The notes: generated from the sequence alone by a model not told the origin. A DNA stretch of 64,000 bases from Rhizobium sp. P40RR-XXII (GCF_012641405.1 NZ_JABAII010000001.1:1-64000), one strand, 5' to 3'; positions 8,073 to 16,919 are shown, counted from the first letter of the stretch. Numbers and translations: made by a program.

Positions 8073-8555
8073 ATGGAAAAACGCGTTCCGACACATCTGT
8101 CACTGGGCTTGCTGCTGCGGCTCGTTCACCAGCATTGGGCACAGGATGTCGATGCCGCTCTCGAAAAGGCGGGCTTCGACGATATCCGACCGTCGCATGC
8201 CAATGTCTTCACCTTTATGCGGCCGGACGGAATCCAGGTGAGCGAACTCACCCGGCTTGCGCATGTGCGCAAGCAGACGATGACGCAGGCGGTGGAAGAA
8301 CTGGAGCGGTTGGGTTACGTCGAACGACGCCCCGACCCCAATGACCGGCGTGCGCGGCTGGTCTTCCTGACGGAGCGCGGCAAGGGAGTGCGGCCCGTCG
8401 CAATGTCAGCCGGGCGGCTCGTGGACCAGCGCTGGTCAGACATGGCTGGTTCGGAAGAGATCGATGCGCTCAAGCAGGCCCTGCAGACCCTGCTGGGAAA
8501 ACTGCGCGGTAGCGACAAGAACGACGAAGATCCGATGGGCGAGGCAGGCGCATAG
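8073..8555 (+). CDS. MarR-family transcriptional regulator
   Basis: A 160-residue winged-helix protein. The recognition part is DGIQVSELTRLAHVRKQTMTQAVEELERLGYVERRPDPNDRRARLVFLTERG (about 50-105), the canonical MarR helix-turn-helix plus wing with the DxRD/NDRRAR salt-bridge motif. The N-terminal helix probably dimerises. MarR proteins usually repress a neighbouring catabolic or efflux gene until a small ligand binds. The divergent dehalogenase and the intervening 11-bp-arm inverted repeat make that gene and its own promoter the likely targets. Confidence 0.88.
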   Translation: MEKRVPTHLSLGLLLRLVHQHWAQDVDAALEKAGFDDIRPSHANVFTFMRPDGIQVSELTRLAHVRKQTMTQAVEELERLGYVERRPDPNDRRARLVFLTERGKGVRPVAMSAGRLVDQRWSDMAGSEEIDALKQALQTLLGKLRGSDKNDEDPMGEAGA

Positions 8556-8664
8556 GCGGTTCCCGCCGGTCATGGCATCGTCCGAGCGCTGCGAGACTAT
8601 CACGAAGAGTTTCGTTACCCTCTCGTAGTTTCTGGCCTATCAATCCTGCACCATCGTCAAACCC

Positions 8665-9381
8665 ATGGGGACGCTGATGCGGAAGAGCAATGGACTTCGA
8701 TATGAAGGCAGCGCGATAAGCAAGGCAGGCTTTGCTTTGTGTGCCGGTCTTGCGGTTCTTTGTGCGGGCTTCAGCGCCGCTTTCCCGTCACCGGCGGCAG
8801 CGCAGACGATCATCGACGACTGGCAGAATGTGAAGCCGCCGGCGCCGCCGGAGCTGAAGCAGGTTACCGTCGATCCGAAGACGACGGCGCTGCTGATCCT
8901 CGATTTCAACGGCGCGCAGGACCCGACCAAGGGGCCGTGCAACGAGAAGACCAAGCCTCGGTGCCTTGCCTCCGTGCCCAAGGTCAAAACCCTGCTCGAT
9001 CAGGCCCGCGCCAAGGAGATGCTCGTCGTCTTCAGTCTGGCGGGGGCCGGCCAGGCACCGGATATCGCGACGGCGCTGGCGCCTTTGGCGAGCGAGCCGA
9101 TCGTCAAATCCGGGCCGGACAAGTTCATCGGCACCAACCTGCGCAGCATTCTCTCCGACAAGGGCATCAAGACCCTCATCGTGACCGGCACGGCCTCTGA
9201 GGGGGCGGTGCTCGATACCGCAACGGACGCAGCGCTCAATGGCATGAACATCGTGCTACCGGTCGACGGCATGTCGTCCACCGAGCTCTATGGCGAGCAA
9301 TATGTGGCATGGCACATGGTCAATGCGCCTGGCGTCTCGCAGAAGACGACGCTGACCAGCATAGACAGGATCAAGTTCTGA
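8665..9381 (+). CDS. Exported isochorismatase-fold (cysteine hydrolase-like) protein lacking the catalytic Cys
   Basis: A 238-residue isochorismatase-like protein with an N-terminal signal peptide (hydrophobic stretch about 22-46 ending PAAA-Q). ALLILDFNGAQDP keeps the family Asp (80) and IVKSGPDKFIGTNLRSIL keeps the Lys region. The segment TGTASEGAVLDTATDAA aligns with the usual GV-T-x-x-CV-x-TA-x-DA, where the nucleophilic Cys would be; here Ala 181 stands in its place. It is therefore unlikely to act as a normal cysteine hydrolase. ATG 8677, preceded by GGGGA, is a good alternative start. No partner is evident. Confidence 0.8.
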   Translation: MGTLMRKSNGLRYEGSAISKAGFALCAGLAVLCAGFSAAFPSPAAAQTIIDDWQNVKPPAPPELKQVTVDPKTTALLILDFNGAQDPTKGPCNEKTKPRCLASVPKVKTLLDQARAKEMLVVFSLAGAGQAPDIATALAPLASEPIVKSGPDKFIGTNLRSILSDKGIKTLIVTGTASEGAVLDTATDAALNGMNIVLPVDGMSSTELYGEQYVAWHMVNAPGVSQKTTLTSIDRIKF

Positions 9382-9464
9382 TCCGCTGCAGTTTGCCCTG
9401 CAGCCGATCGGAAGAAAAACATCCCGCTCTCCTGCGCGGCAGCGGATGTCGGCATGAGAGTTGT

Positions 9465-10196
9465 TTAGGCGAAGGCCTCGTCGAACAGGTTCAGCAGCCG
9501 TTTCCAATGCCTTTCGGCGCCGATCTCGTCATAGACGCCATGATCCGGCACCGTCCATCCATGCGCCATGCCGACATAATTTTCGATGGTGTGATCGACC
9601 CCACCTGTGCGGAGCGCCTCGGCGAGGCGAGCAGATTGTTCCGGCGGAAAGCTGTTGTCGACGCCGGCAACACCGACATAGACGCGCGCCTTGAGATTGG
9701 CGGCGAGGCGATGCGGGCTGTCTTCCGCGTCGCTGGCGAGATTGCCCCCATGGAAGCTCGCCGCAGCGGCGATGCGGTCGGGATAGGCGGCAGCGGCGGT
9801 CAGGGCGCGTCCTCCGCCCATGCAATATCCGACCACGCCGGCCGGACCCTTGGCGCCGGCGGCTGACAGTGCATCGAGGAAGGCGGCGCTGTCGTTCTTG
9901 GTCATTTCCTGTGTCGTGCCGCGCAGCATCGTCATAATTGTTTCGCGGCTTGCCGGATTGCCGAAGGCGCCGCCGTCGAAGGGGCCATAGGTGCCGAAAC
10001 GATAGAAGAGATCGGGAAGCAGCACGACATAGCCGGCATCCGCCAGCCGCTGCGCCATGCCGTCAAGCGACGGGCGAGGGCCCATGGCATCCATGTAAAG
10101 GATCACGCCGTGTCCGGAGGAAGCGCCATTGTCGGCGCGGAAGAGGGCGGCCTTGGCAGTCCCGTCGGCCGTCTTGATTTCGATATTCTGTTTCAT
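9465..10196 (-). CDS. Dienelactone hydrolase family protein
   Basis: A 243-residue protein of the dienelactone hydrolase family. GVVGYCMGGGRAL is the nucleophile elbow with a Cys in place of Ser, as in classical dienelactone hydrolases. An Asp follows in VAGVDNSFPPEQ, and the catalytic His is in VGMAHGWTVPDHGVYD. The enzyme acts in the cytoplasm on lactone or ester substrates; the actual substrate is unknown. ATG 10196 follows AAGGGA with 7 bases of spacing. A longer frame reaches 10415 but overlaps the divergent peptidase and adds 73 residues foreign to the family. Confidence 0.87.
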   Translation of the reverse strand: MKQNIEIKTADGTAKAALFRADNGASSGHGVILYMDAMGPRPSLDGMAQRLADAGYVVLLPDLFYRFGTYGPFDGGAFGNPASRETIMTMLRGTTQEMTKNDSAAFLDALSAAGAKGPAGVVGYCMGGGRALTAAAAYPDRIAAAASFHGGNLASDAEDSPHRLAANLKARVYVGVAGVDNSFPPEQSARLAEALRTGGVDHTIENYVGMAHGWTVPDHGVYDEIGAERHWKRLLNLFDEAFA

Positions 10197-10413
10197 CGTC
10201 GAATCCCTTGCGAATTTTCTGGCGGCTTGTAACTCCCGGTGCTGCAGGGCACCTTGGCAAATGGCCGATAGGCCCTCAAGAGCGTCTTGCCGCAAAAAAG
10301 CGGAGATCGATGATCCATCGATCAACATCTCTTGAGTTTCGGTAAGCATGTTCCATGACATAGTATCGCCGGCAACAGGCTCTATGCGATGAACCTTCGG
10401 AGGATACGATTTC

Positions 10414-11943
10414 ATGTCTTTTCGCCAGATGGTTCCCGGCCTGGTGCTGGCTTTTTCGCTGCTATCGACTGTCGCATCCGCCGCACCGCCGGAGCAGAAC
10501 CATAACGCGCCTGCCGGTGGCGGTGGCGTGCTCTCGCTCCTGCCGCCGGATGCGGTGAGCGATCACGTGCTGAATGCGGATGGCAAGACCATTCCCTACA
10601 CGGCAACGGCCGGGACCCTCGATCTCTTCGGTCAGGATGGCCAGCGCAGTGCGGCGATTTTCTACACCGCCTATGTCGCGAAGAACCGGGATGCAAACCG
10701 GCCTGTGACCTTCGTGTTCAACGGCGGACCGGGTGCTGCCTCGGCTTTTCTCAATCTCGGTCTCGTCGGCCCGCGCATCGTCGATTTCGGCGCGGATGGG
10801 CGTGATGGCGCCAATGCCAAGCTGGTCGACAACCCGCAAAGCTGGCTCGAATTCACCGATCTCGTGCTGATCGATCCGATCGGCACCGGCTGGAGCCGGA
10901 CGGTGAAGCCTGATGACCAGAATGATTTCTATAGCGTGGACAGCGATGCCGAAAGCCTGGCCAAAGCGATCACTCTCTACGTTAGCCATAACGGCCGCGC
11001 CTCATCGCCGAAATATATTCTCGGCGAAAGCTATGGCGGATTTCGCTCGGTCAAGGTCGCCAACAGCCTGCGCGAGGATCAGGGCATTCTGGTTTCCGGC
11101 ATCGTCATGCTCTCGCCCTTGCTGGAGGGCCGCTTCGTCTTCGGCGACAGCGGAGATGCTCTCGCCGCTGCCATGGAGCTGCCTTCGCTGGCGGCGGCCG
11201 AGCTGGAACGGCAAAATGCCTTCAGCGAGAAAGCGATCCAGGACGCCCAGACCTTTGCCTTGAACGAATATCTGCCCGCTCTTGCCGGGCTGCCGCCGTC
11301 GGGCGACGCCGGCCGGGCCTTCTACGGTCGCGTGGCAAAACTGACCGGCATTCCCGAAGATGTGGTTGCCAAGAACCAGGGCTTTCTCAGTCAGGTCTAC
11401 CGCAAGCATTCCGATGGGGGCGGGACGGATGTGGCAAGTGCCTACGACGCCTCCTTCCTGGCGCCGGATCCCTATCCGCAATCGGAGGCGGAGCATGGCG
11501 GCGACCCGGTTCTGGACGGTTTCGTCCGCGCCTATGGCGGCGCCTTTTCGAGCTATGCCCGCGATGAGCTGGGCTTTCACACGGACATGACCTACACGCT
11601 GCTATCGGGATCCGTGAACAGGGAATGGAAATGGGGCGGCGGAAGCGGCGGCTCGCGCGCGACCGCCGGTGTCACCGACGATCTCAAGGAGCTGCTGTCG
11701 CTGTCGCCGTCCTTCCGGGTTCTGGTGGGGCAGGGATACAGCGATCTCGTCATCCCCTTCGGCGTCAACAAATATGTGCTCGACCACATGCCGCAGGCCC
11801 TTGCCGATCGTGTGGCATTGAAGCTCTATCGCGGTGGTCACATGTTCTACACGCGCCCGGCTTCGCGGGAGCAGTTCACGGGCGATGCCAGGGCGTTTTA
11901 TGCCGTGCGGGTTCAGGCAGCGCCGGCAACGCAGTCGAACTGA
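10414..11943 (+). CDS. Serine carboxypeptidase-like peptidase (S10 family), exported
   Basis: A 509-residue S10 peptidase with a clear signal peptide (VPGLVLAFSLLSTVASAA, cleavage near 24). PVTFVFNGGPGAAS (about 97-110) is the oxyanion region, GESYGG carries the catalytic Ser 206, GQGYSDLVIPFG has the Asp, and YRGGHMFY the His. These bacterial relatives of yeast carboxypeptidase Y remove C-terminal residues in the periplasm. AGGATACG precedes ATG 10414. The last residues are followed by only 54 bases before the convergent TetR gene. Confidence 0.9.
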   Translation: MSFRQMVPGLVLAFSLLSTVASAAPPEQNHNAPAGGGGVLSLLPPDAVSDHVLNADGKTIPYTATAGTLDLFGQDGQRSAAIFYTAYVAKNRDANRPVTFVFNGGPGAASAFLNLGLVGPRIVDFGADGRDGANAKLVDNPQSWLEFTDLVLIDPIGTGWSRTVKPDDQNDFYSVDSDAESLAKAITLYVSHNGRASSPKYILGESYGGFRSVKVANSLREDQGILVSGIVMLSPLLEGRFVFGDSGDALAAAMELPSLAAAELERQNAFSEKAIQDAQTFALNEYLPALAGLPPSGDAGRAFYGRVAKLTGIPEDVVAKNQGFLSQVYRKHSDGGGTDVASAYDASFLAPDPYPQSEAEHGGDPVLDGFVRAYGGAFSSYARDELGFHTDMTYTLLSGSVNREWKWGGGSGGSRATAGVTDDLKELLSLSPSFRVLVGQGYSDLVIPFGVNKYVLDHMPQALADRVALKLYRGGHMFYTRPASREQFTGDARAFYAVRVQAAPATQSN

Positions 11944-11997
11944 CGGAGCCGATTCACCGGGTTCGGCCTGGAATCCGACAGCATTGCGAGGCTCGTC

Positions 11998-12603
11998 TCA
12001 CGCGCTTCTCGCGACCATGGCCTTGATGGTTTCGAAGAGTTCATCCTTCGCCTGCTGCGGACTGATGTCACCCGTCGTGGCGGCATAGGAAAGCGCCTCG
12101 GCCGCACCCAGCATGGCCCAGAGGCCGGCCGATGCAATCGAGCCGGTTTTGGCGAAGGGAATGAGCAGCGCGCGGCACTTTTCGATGAAAACAGTCTCAT
12201 ATTCACGCTTGATCTTTTCAAGCTCCGGCGAGCCCGCGAGTGCGGCGATGATGCCGGGTATTTCGCGCCCCTGCAGGAGAACGCAATCGACATAGGAGGC
12301 GGCGATCACCTCCGCCCGGCCTGCCAGCGTCGGGGTGCTTGCATCAAGCGCCTTATCCATCGCCTCCGTCTGCCTGTTGTCGAACTCGCGATAGAGTGCG
12401 GCCAGCAGGCCGGAACGGGTGATAAAATGGTCGTAGACCACGGGTTTCGTCACGCCGGCACGCTCCGACAGCCGCCCCAGCGTCAGAGCTTCCGTTCCCT
12501 CTTCTCCCGCGATTTGCCAGGCAACCTCGATGAGCTGCCGGTAGCGCTCCTGCCGCGTCAGCCGGTTGCGGGACTCCGGTTTCTTCGTCTGCATGCTTGA
12601 CAT
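11998..12603 (-). CDS. TetR-family transcriptional regulator
   Basis: A regulator of about 201 residues. The N-terminal helix-turn-helix is AGEEGTEALTLGRLSERAGVTKPVVYDHFITRSGLLAALYREFD (about 30-75), followed by an all-helical ligand-binding domain. It is divergent from a flavin quinone reductase, the commonest arrangement for a TetR repressor of a redox or detoxification gene. The start is uncertain: neither ATG 12603 nor ATG 12594 has a clear ribosome site, and the 17 extra residues reaching 12651 would be encoded inside the operator region. Confidence 0.87.
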   Translation of the reverse strand: MSSMQTKKPESRNRLTRQERYRQLIEVAWQIAGEEGTEALTLGRLSERAGVTKPVVYDHFITRSGLLAALYREFDNRQTEAMDKALDASTPTLAGRAEVIAASYVDCVLLQGREIPGIIAALAGSPELEKIKREYETVFIEKCRALLIPFAKTGSIASAGLWAMLGAAEALSYAATTGDISPQQAKDELFETIKAMVARSA

Positions 12604-12617
12604 CGCTATATACCAAA

Positions 12618-12628
12618 AGTAACTTACT
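12618..12628. promoter_or_regulatory. AGTAA-C-TTACT palindrome, candidate TetR operator
   Basis: This perfect 5-1-5 palindrome is embedded in an AT-rich, partly symmetrical stretch (12607-12640) containing two copies of AAAAGTA. It lies 15 bases upstream of the TetR start and 55 upstream of the divergent oxidoreductase. The dense symmetry and position suggest an operator. Confidence 0.5.
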
Positions 12629-12682
12629 AAAAGTATATAAGACTGAACCACCTTTCACAATGCGTCAGCAGGAGTTTTTCGC

Positions 12683-13300
12683 ATGCACGCACTTATCGTC
12701 GTTGCCCACCCAAATCCCGATTCGTTCAGCCACAGCGTTGCAGCCCATGTCGCCGAAGGCGTGAGGTTGTCTGGTCAGGGAGATACGCTCGAAATCGCCG
12801 ATCTTACGGCGGAAGCTTTCGATCCGCGGTTCACCGCTGCCGATATCGCCGCCCACCTCAGGGAAGGGCCGGCGCCCGCCGATGTGTTGGTCGAGCAGGC
12901 GAGGATCGATCGCGCCGATGCGCTGGTGCTTGTCTATCCCGTCTATTGGTGGTCGATGCCGGGTCTCCTCAAGGGATGGATCGATCGGGTATTTACCAAT
13001 GGCTGGGCCTATGAGGACATGCCCGGCGACAGGCCGGTCAAAAGGCTGCGACATCTTCGCATCCATCTCGTCGCCATTGGCGGAGCGACCATGCGCACCT
13101 ATGCGCGACATGGCTATTTCGGCTCTATGACAAAACAAATCGACCATGGAATTTTCGGCTATTGCGGCGCGCCTGTCGCGACCTCCGAACTGCTTCTGAC
13201 GGAAACGCAGGATATGGCATCCCATCTCGATACGGTCCGTGCCATCGGGCAAAACCTCTTTGCCGGTTCGTCATCGGAGACGACGGCCGATGCGGCCTAG
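12683..13300 (+). CDS. NAD(P)H-dependent flavin oxidoreductase (flavodoxin-2 fold)
   Basis: A 205-residue flavodoxin-like quinone reductase. MHALIVVAHPNPDSFSHSVA is the FMN phosphate loop, DALVLVYPVYWWSMPGLLKGWIDRVF (about 77-102) is the signature helix and loop around the flavin, and GGATMRTYARHGYFG (about 135) is the second flavin loop. Members (MdaB, KefF, NQO1-like) reduce quinones by two electrons and protect against electrophiles. CAGGAG precedes ATG 12683. The TAG stop lies in the left end of a mosaic repeat (13299-13412). Confidence 0.88.
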   Translation: MHALIVVAHPNPDSFSHSVAAHVAEGVRLSGQGDTLEIADLTAEAFDPRFTAADIAAHLREGPAPADVLVEQARIDRADALVLVYPVYWWSMPGLLKGWIDRVFTNGWAYEDMPGDRPVKRLRHLRIHLVAIGGATMRTYARHGYFGSMTKQIDHGIFGYCGAPVATSELLLTETQDMASHLDTVRAIGQNLFAGSSSETTADAA

Positions 13301-13412
13301 AGCCGGATGATTTTAGGTCTGCTCGACCTAAAATCTGAATCCGCTCTAGAATCAGAGAAGTAGAGCGTGATGTCGTCCGAAAACCGCCTACACTTTTCGG
13401 CATCACGCTCTA
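13299..13412. repeat. RIME1-like mosaic repeat with two palindromes, copy 1
   Basis: There are two large imperfect palindromes, 13299-13347 (arms AGAGC.GGAT.ATTTTAGGT and its complement) and 13361-13412 (TAGAGCGTGATG... to ...CATCACGCTCTA), with a short AT-rich link. The same element occurs inverted at 20463-20575. The two-palindrome structure and ~110-bp size fit the Rhizobium-specific intergenic mosaic element RIME1. Its ends contain TAGAGC, and the stop codons of both convergent neighbours are these TAGs. Confidence 0.8.
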
Positions 13413-14924
13413 ATCATGCTGCTGCAGCTGGAACAGGTGCTTGATGCGTGAGCTCAGCGAGCTGACGGGAGCGCCATGGACAAGCATATCGGCATTGGCA
13501 AACAGGTGACGCTCGGCATCGATGCGCTTCGCCATGATGGCGCCGAGCTCCTCGGCGAGCGCGGGCCTGTCATGCAGCAAGGGCGCCAGGCAATCCTCGC
13601 CGATTTCATAGGTGACGACAAAGGTCAGGGCGCGGATGGTTCCGACTTCCCCCGTGCCCATCAGCAAGCCGTTTTCACCGAAATAGTCGCCTGGAGCGAG
13701 CCTCGTCAGCTCAATCTGCCGATGTCCTTCGCGACGGGTAATGCTGATGACGCCCGAGCGGACGATTGTCAGCGAGCGAAGCCGGGCATCCTGTTCGGCG
13801 ATCACCGCATCCTTGTGATAGGTGCGGCGCTGCATGTTTGTCGCCAGATGCTCTTTTTCGTCCTCCGTCAGCGAAGCGAAAAGCGGGATGTTGTTGAGCA
13901 ATCGCCATGGCGTGCTGGGGTTCTGCTGTCCTCCGGCGGCCGTGTCCGTCTTATGTTCCGCCGCAATGGTGAACGTGCCGGGAGGGCCGGCGAGCTTCAG
14001 GCCTGCTGCTTTCGTATGCCGGTAGAGGAGATCGTAGATCTCGTTCTTGGCTGTGGTCGCCAGGGATACCTCGCGCACGCGGAAGGAAAGCTGCAATTCG
14101 ATGGCCTGTTCATCGATCGAGCTGATGGCGACCGAGGGCTCGGGTGTCTTCTGGATGGAATTGCAGCTGATCAGCACATTCTGCATCACGTTGGCAACGA
14201 CGTTCGGCTGGGTGGTCGGCTGGATTCTCACGACGACGGTGGCGCCGTGACTCTCATCTGGTGACGAAAGGTTGGTGAGCCGTGTCTTTGCGAGGACGCT
14301 ATTCGGAATGACGACCAGATCGTTGGTGCCGCTCAGGAGATGCGTCGCCCGCCAGTTCGTTTCGACAACACGGCCTTGAATATCGTTGTTGACGACGATC
14401 CAGTCGCCGACGGTATAGGGGCGGCCGAGATTGAGGGCGATGCCGGAGAAGACGTCGCTCAACGTGCTCTGCAGGGCGAGACCGAGAATGATGGCGAAGA
14501 CGCCCGATGTTGCGATCAACGTGCCGATCGGGACGCTGAAGACATCGCCGACGATAGAGAGAATGGCGCCAAGATAGATGATGCCGACGACCAGGTCCTG
14601 CAGCAGCCGGCCTTCGCGCGGCTTGCGCTCGAAGATCAGGAAGAGCCGCACGAAGGCGATCAGCACCCAGGCGCCGTTGATCCACCAGACGATCTTGGCA
14701 AAGCCGGTGAAGGTGCGCAGCGTCACCGAATCCTGCGGCGGGCTCGGCTCGTAGGGGACGATGCCGTGATAGAGCAAAAGCACGGTCAGGCTGACGAAGA
14801 AGACGATCTGGCCGATCAGGCGGCCCGCCCGCTGGTGACGCAGCGCGATGCGGCTGACGAATGTGCCGACGACAACCAGGATACAGAACTGGACGATCGG
14901 ATCACCAAGAAGCGCAATGGACAT
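13410..14924 (-). CDS. MscS-type mechanosensitive channel fused to a cyclic-nucleotide-binding domain
   Basis: A 504-residue membrane protein with transmembrane segments at about 8-25, 36-55, 82-100 and 108-130. The pore helix region is LIATSGVFAIILGLALQSTLSDVFSGIAL (about 133-162), followed by the MscS beta domain (GDWIVV...RVVETNWRATHLL...NDLVVIPNSVLAKTRLTNLS, about 172-222). From about 345 a cNMP-binding domain begins: IPLFASLTEDEKEHLA, then APGDYFGENGLLMG (about 427-440), the phosphate-binding cassette with the essential Glu. Channels of this type may be gated or tuned by cyclic nucleotides rather than only by tension. The stop codon lies in a mosaic repeat. Confidence 0.9.
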   Translation of the reverse strand: MSIALLGDPIVQFCILVVVGTFVSRIALRHQRAGRLIGQIVFFVSLTVLLLYHGIVPYEPSPPQDSVTLRTFTGFAKIVWWINGAWVLIAFVRLFLIFERKPREGRLLQDLVVGIIYLGAILSIVGDVFSVPIGTLIATSGVFAIILGLALQSTLSDVFSGIALNLGRPYTVGDWIVVNNDIQGRVVETNWRATHLLSGTNDLVVIPNSVLAKTRLTNLSSPDESHGATVVVRIQPTTQPNVVANVMQNVLISCNSIQKTPEPSVAISSIDEQAIELQLSFRVREVSLATTAKNEIYDLLYRHTKAAGLKLAGPPGTFTIAAEHKTDTAAGGQQNPSTPWRLLNNIPLFASLTEDEKEHLATNMQRRTYHKDAVIAEQDARLRSLTIVRSGVISITRREGHRQIELTRLAPGDYFGENGLLMGTGEVGTIRALTFVVTYEIGEDCLAPLLHDRPALAEELGAIMAKRIDAERHLFANADMLVHGAPVSSLSSRIKHLFQLQQHD

Positions 14925-15023
14925 AGGGGTTTGGCCGTTCTCGGTCTTTCGGATGGCCGCTAAATTGGCACGAAAGGGACGGCAGCGCCATATGCAGATA
15001 AAGTATGATTAATTGGCGCCGAC

Positions 15024-15073
15024 GCCTTGATCTCAAGGCTTGTACCTTGATAATTAGATGACGATTATCATCT
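15024..15073. promoter_or_regulatory. Two adjacent inverted repeats upstream of the aldehyde dehydrogenase
   Basis: GCCTTGA-TC-TCAAGGC (15024-15039) is a perfect palindrome. AGATGA-N6-TCATCT (15056-15073) is a second one, about 75 bases before ATG 15150. They look like operator half-sites for a catabolic regulator; which protein binds is unknown. A small hairpin, GAGCGC...GCGCTC (15109-15128), lies further down in the leader. Confidence 0.45.
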
Positions 15074-15149
15074 TATATCTGTCATCCCATCCTGCTATCT
15101 GCCTTAGAGAGCGCAGAGCTTCGCGCTCCGACATCATCAAGGAATATCC

Positions 15150-16736
15150 ATGACACAGTCTTTCGAGATTCGCGGCGATCTGCTGATCGGCTCAGATTCC
15201 ACCGGCGACAACAGAACCGCGCGTGCCGTCAACCCGGCAACCGGCGCAAACCTGGAACCGGCCTTTGCGATCGCCAGCGAAAGCGACGTTGCCAAAGCGT
15301 GCGAATTGGCCGCCCAGGCATTTGACGTCTACCGTGCGACCAGCCCCGAACAGCGCGCTGCCTTTCTCGAAAAGATTGCCGACAATATCATTGGCATCGG
15401 CGATGCGCTGATCGAGCGGGCAACGGAAGAGACCGGCCTGCCTGTCGCGCGCCTGCAGGGCGAGCGCGGCCGTACCGTCGGGCAGCTCCGGCTGTTCGCC
15501 CAGGTGGTTCGTTCGGGCGAGTGGCTCGATCTGCGCGTCGATCCGGCATTGCCGGAACGCAAGCCGCTGCCGCGGCCGGACCTGCGCCTGCGCCAGATTC
15601 CGCTCGGCCCGGTCGCCGTCTTCGGCGCCAGCAATTTTCCGCTCGCTTTCTCGGTTGCCGGTGGTGATACGGCTTCGGCACTTGCTGCCGGCTGCCCGGT
15701 CGTCGTCAAGGGACATCTTGCCCATCCGGGCACGGGCGAGCTTGTCGGCCGCGCCATCCGCGCAGCCGTCGCCACCTGCGGGCTGCCGGAAGGCACCTTC
15801 TCGCTGCTGACCGGCGCCAACGAGACCGGTGCCGCGCTGGTGCGCGATCCCCGCATCAAGGCCGTCGGCTTCACCGGCTCGCGTGGCGGTGGCCTGGCGC
15901 TCGGCGCCATTGCCGCGACCCGTCCGGAACCGATCCCGGTCTATGCCGAAATGAGCAGCGTCAACCCCGTCTTCCTCTTTCCGGCAGCCCTTGCCGCGCG
16001 CGCCGAGGCGATCGGGACAGGCTTCATCGATTCCCTGACGCTCGGTGCCGGCCAGTTCTGCACCAATCCGGGCCTGCTTTTTGCGATCGAGAGCCCTGAT
16101 CTCGACCGTTTCGTCCAGGCTGCCGGCGATGCCCTGACCGGCCGCGCACCGGCACCGATGCTGACACCGGGCATTCACGCCGCCTTCGACAAGGGTGTTG
16201 CGGCACTGGCGGATCATGAGGCGGTCAAGACCGTCGCTCATGGCGCGCCGGCCGAAGGCGTCAATCGTAGCCCCGGCATCTTCTTCGAGACAGATGTCGA
16301 GCAGTTCCTAGCGGACGAGCGCCTGGGGCATGAGGTTTTCGGCGCGGCAAGCCTTCTCGTGCGCTGCAAGAACATCGATCAGATGATCGCGGTTGCGGAA
16401 AAGCTCGAGGGTCAGCTGACCGCGACGCTGCAGATCGAAGCGGATGACTACGCCACGGCCGCCAAGCTGGTGCCGGTGCTGGAGCGCAAGGTTGGGCGCA
16501 TTCTTGCCAACGGCTGGCCGACCGGCGTGGAAGTCTCCCATGCCATGGTGCATGGCGGACCTTTCCCGGCGACTTCGGACAGCCGGACGACCTCGGTCGG
16601 CACGCTGGCCATCCGCCGCTTCCTGCGTCCGGTCTCCTATCAGGACCTGCCGGAAGGGCTGCTGCCTAGGGAATTGCGGGATGATGGCGTCAAGTCGTTG
16701 CCGCATCTGCTGGATGGCGTGCGCGGGGGCAACTGA
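15150..16736 (+). CDS. 2,5-dioxovalerate (alpha-ketoglutarate semialdehyde) dehydrogenase-like aldehyde dehydrogenase
   Basis: A 528-residue aldehyde dehydrogenase. [10 protein letters not shown] carries the oxyanion Asn 162, [10 protein letters not shown] (about 239-248) is the cofactor loop, YAEMSSVNP gives Glu 267, and [10 protein letters not shown] gives the catalytic Cys 304. The EMSSVNPVF and GQFCTNPGL sequences, the ~525-residue length and the C-terminal [17 protein letters not shown] are typical of ketoglutarate-semialdehyde dehydrogenase. That enzyme is the last step of oxidative pentose, glucarate and hydroxyproline breakdown, giving 2-oxoglutarate. CAAGGA precedes ATG 15150. No other enzyme of these pathways is adjacent, so the exact role is inferred. 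Confidence 0.88.
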   Translation: MTQSFEIRGDLLIGSDSTGDNRTARAVNPATGANLEPAFAIASESDVAKACELAAQAFDVYRATSPEQRAAFLEKIADNIIGIGDALIERATEETGLPVARLQGERGRTVGQLRLFAQVVRSGEWLDLRVDPALPERKPLPRPDLRLRQIPLGPVAVFGASNFPLAFSVAGGDTASALAAGCPVVVKGHLAHPGTGELVGRAIRAAVATCGLPEGTFSLLTGANETGAALVRDPRIKAVGFTGSRGGGLALGAIAATRPEPIPVYAEMSSVNPVFLFPAALAARAEAIGTGFIDSLTLGAGQFCTNPGLLFAIESPDLDRFVQAAGDALTGRAPAPMLTPGIHAAFDKGVAALADHEAVKTVAHGAPAEGVNRSPGIFFETDVEQFLADERLGHEVFGAASLLVRCKNIDQMIAVAEKLEGQLTATLQIEADDYATAAKLVPVLERKVGRILANGWPTGVEVSHAMVHGGPFPATSDSRTTSVGTLAIRRFLRPVSYQDLPEGLLPRELRDDGVKSLPHLLDGVRGGN

Positions 16737-16745
16737 GTGGCAAAG

Positions 16746-16919
16746 TGCCCCTCATCCGGCCTCCTGAGCTTGTCGAAGGGCGGCCACCTTCTCCCCGTTC
16801 TGACGGGGAGAAGGGGATAGACGCACCCACAGCCTTCCTTCCGACCACCTTCCCAGGCGAGGGTACAGAGATCGTTCCCTCTTCCCGTCAAAACGGGGAG
16901 AGGGCTAGGGTGAGGGGCA
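16746..16919. repeat. REP-like palindrome cluster, copy 1
   Basis: The element is bounded by inverted TGCCCCTCA (16746-16754) and TGAGGGGCA (16911-16919). Inside are a perfect 12-bp-stem hairpin, CCTTCTCCCCGT-TCTG-ACGGGGAGAAGG (16787-16814), and an imperfect relative at 16878-16903. A related cluster lies at 41808-41943. It fills the space between two convergent genes and may act as a transcription barrier. Confidence 0.75.
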
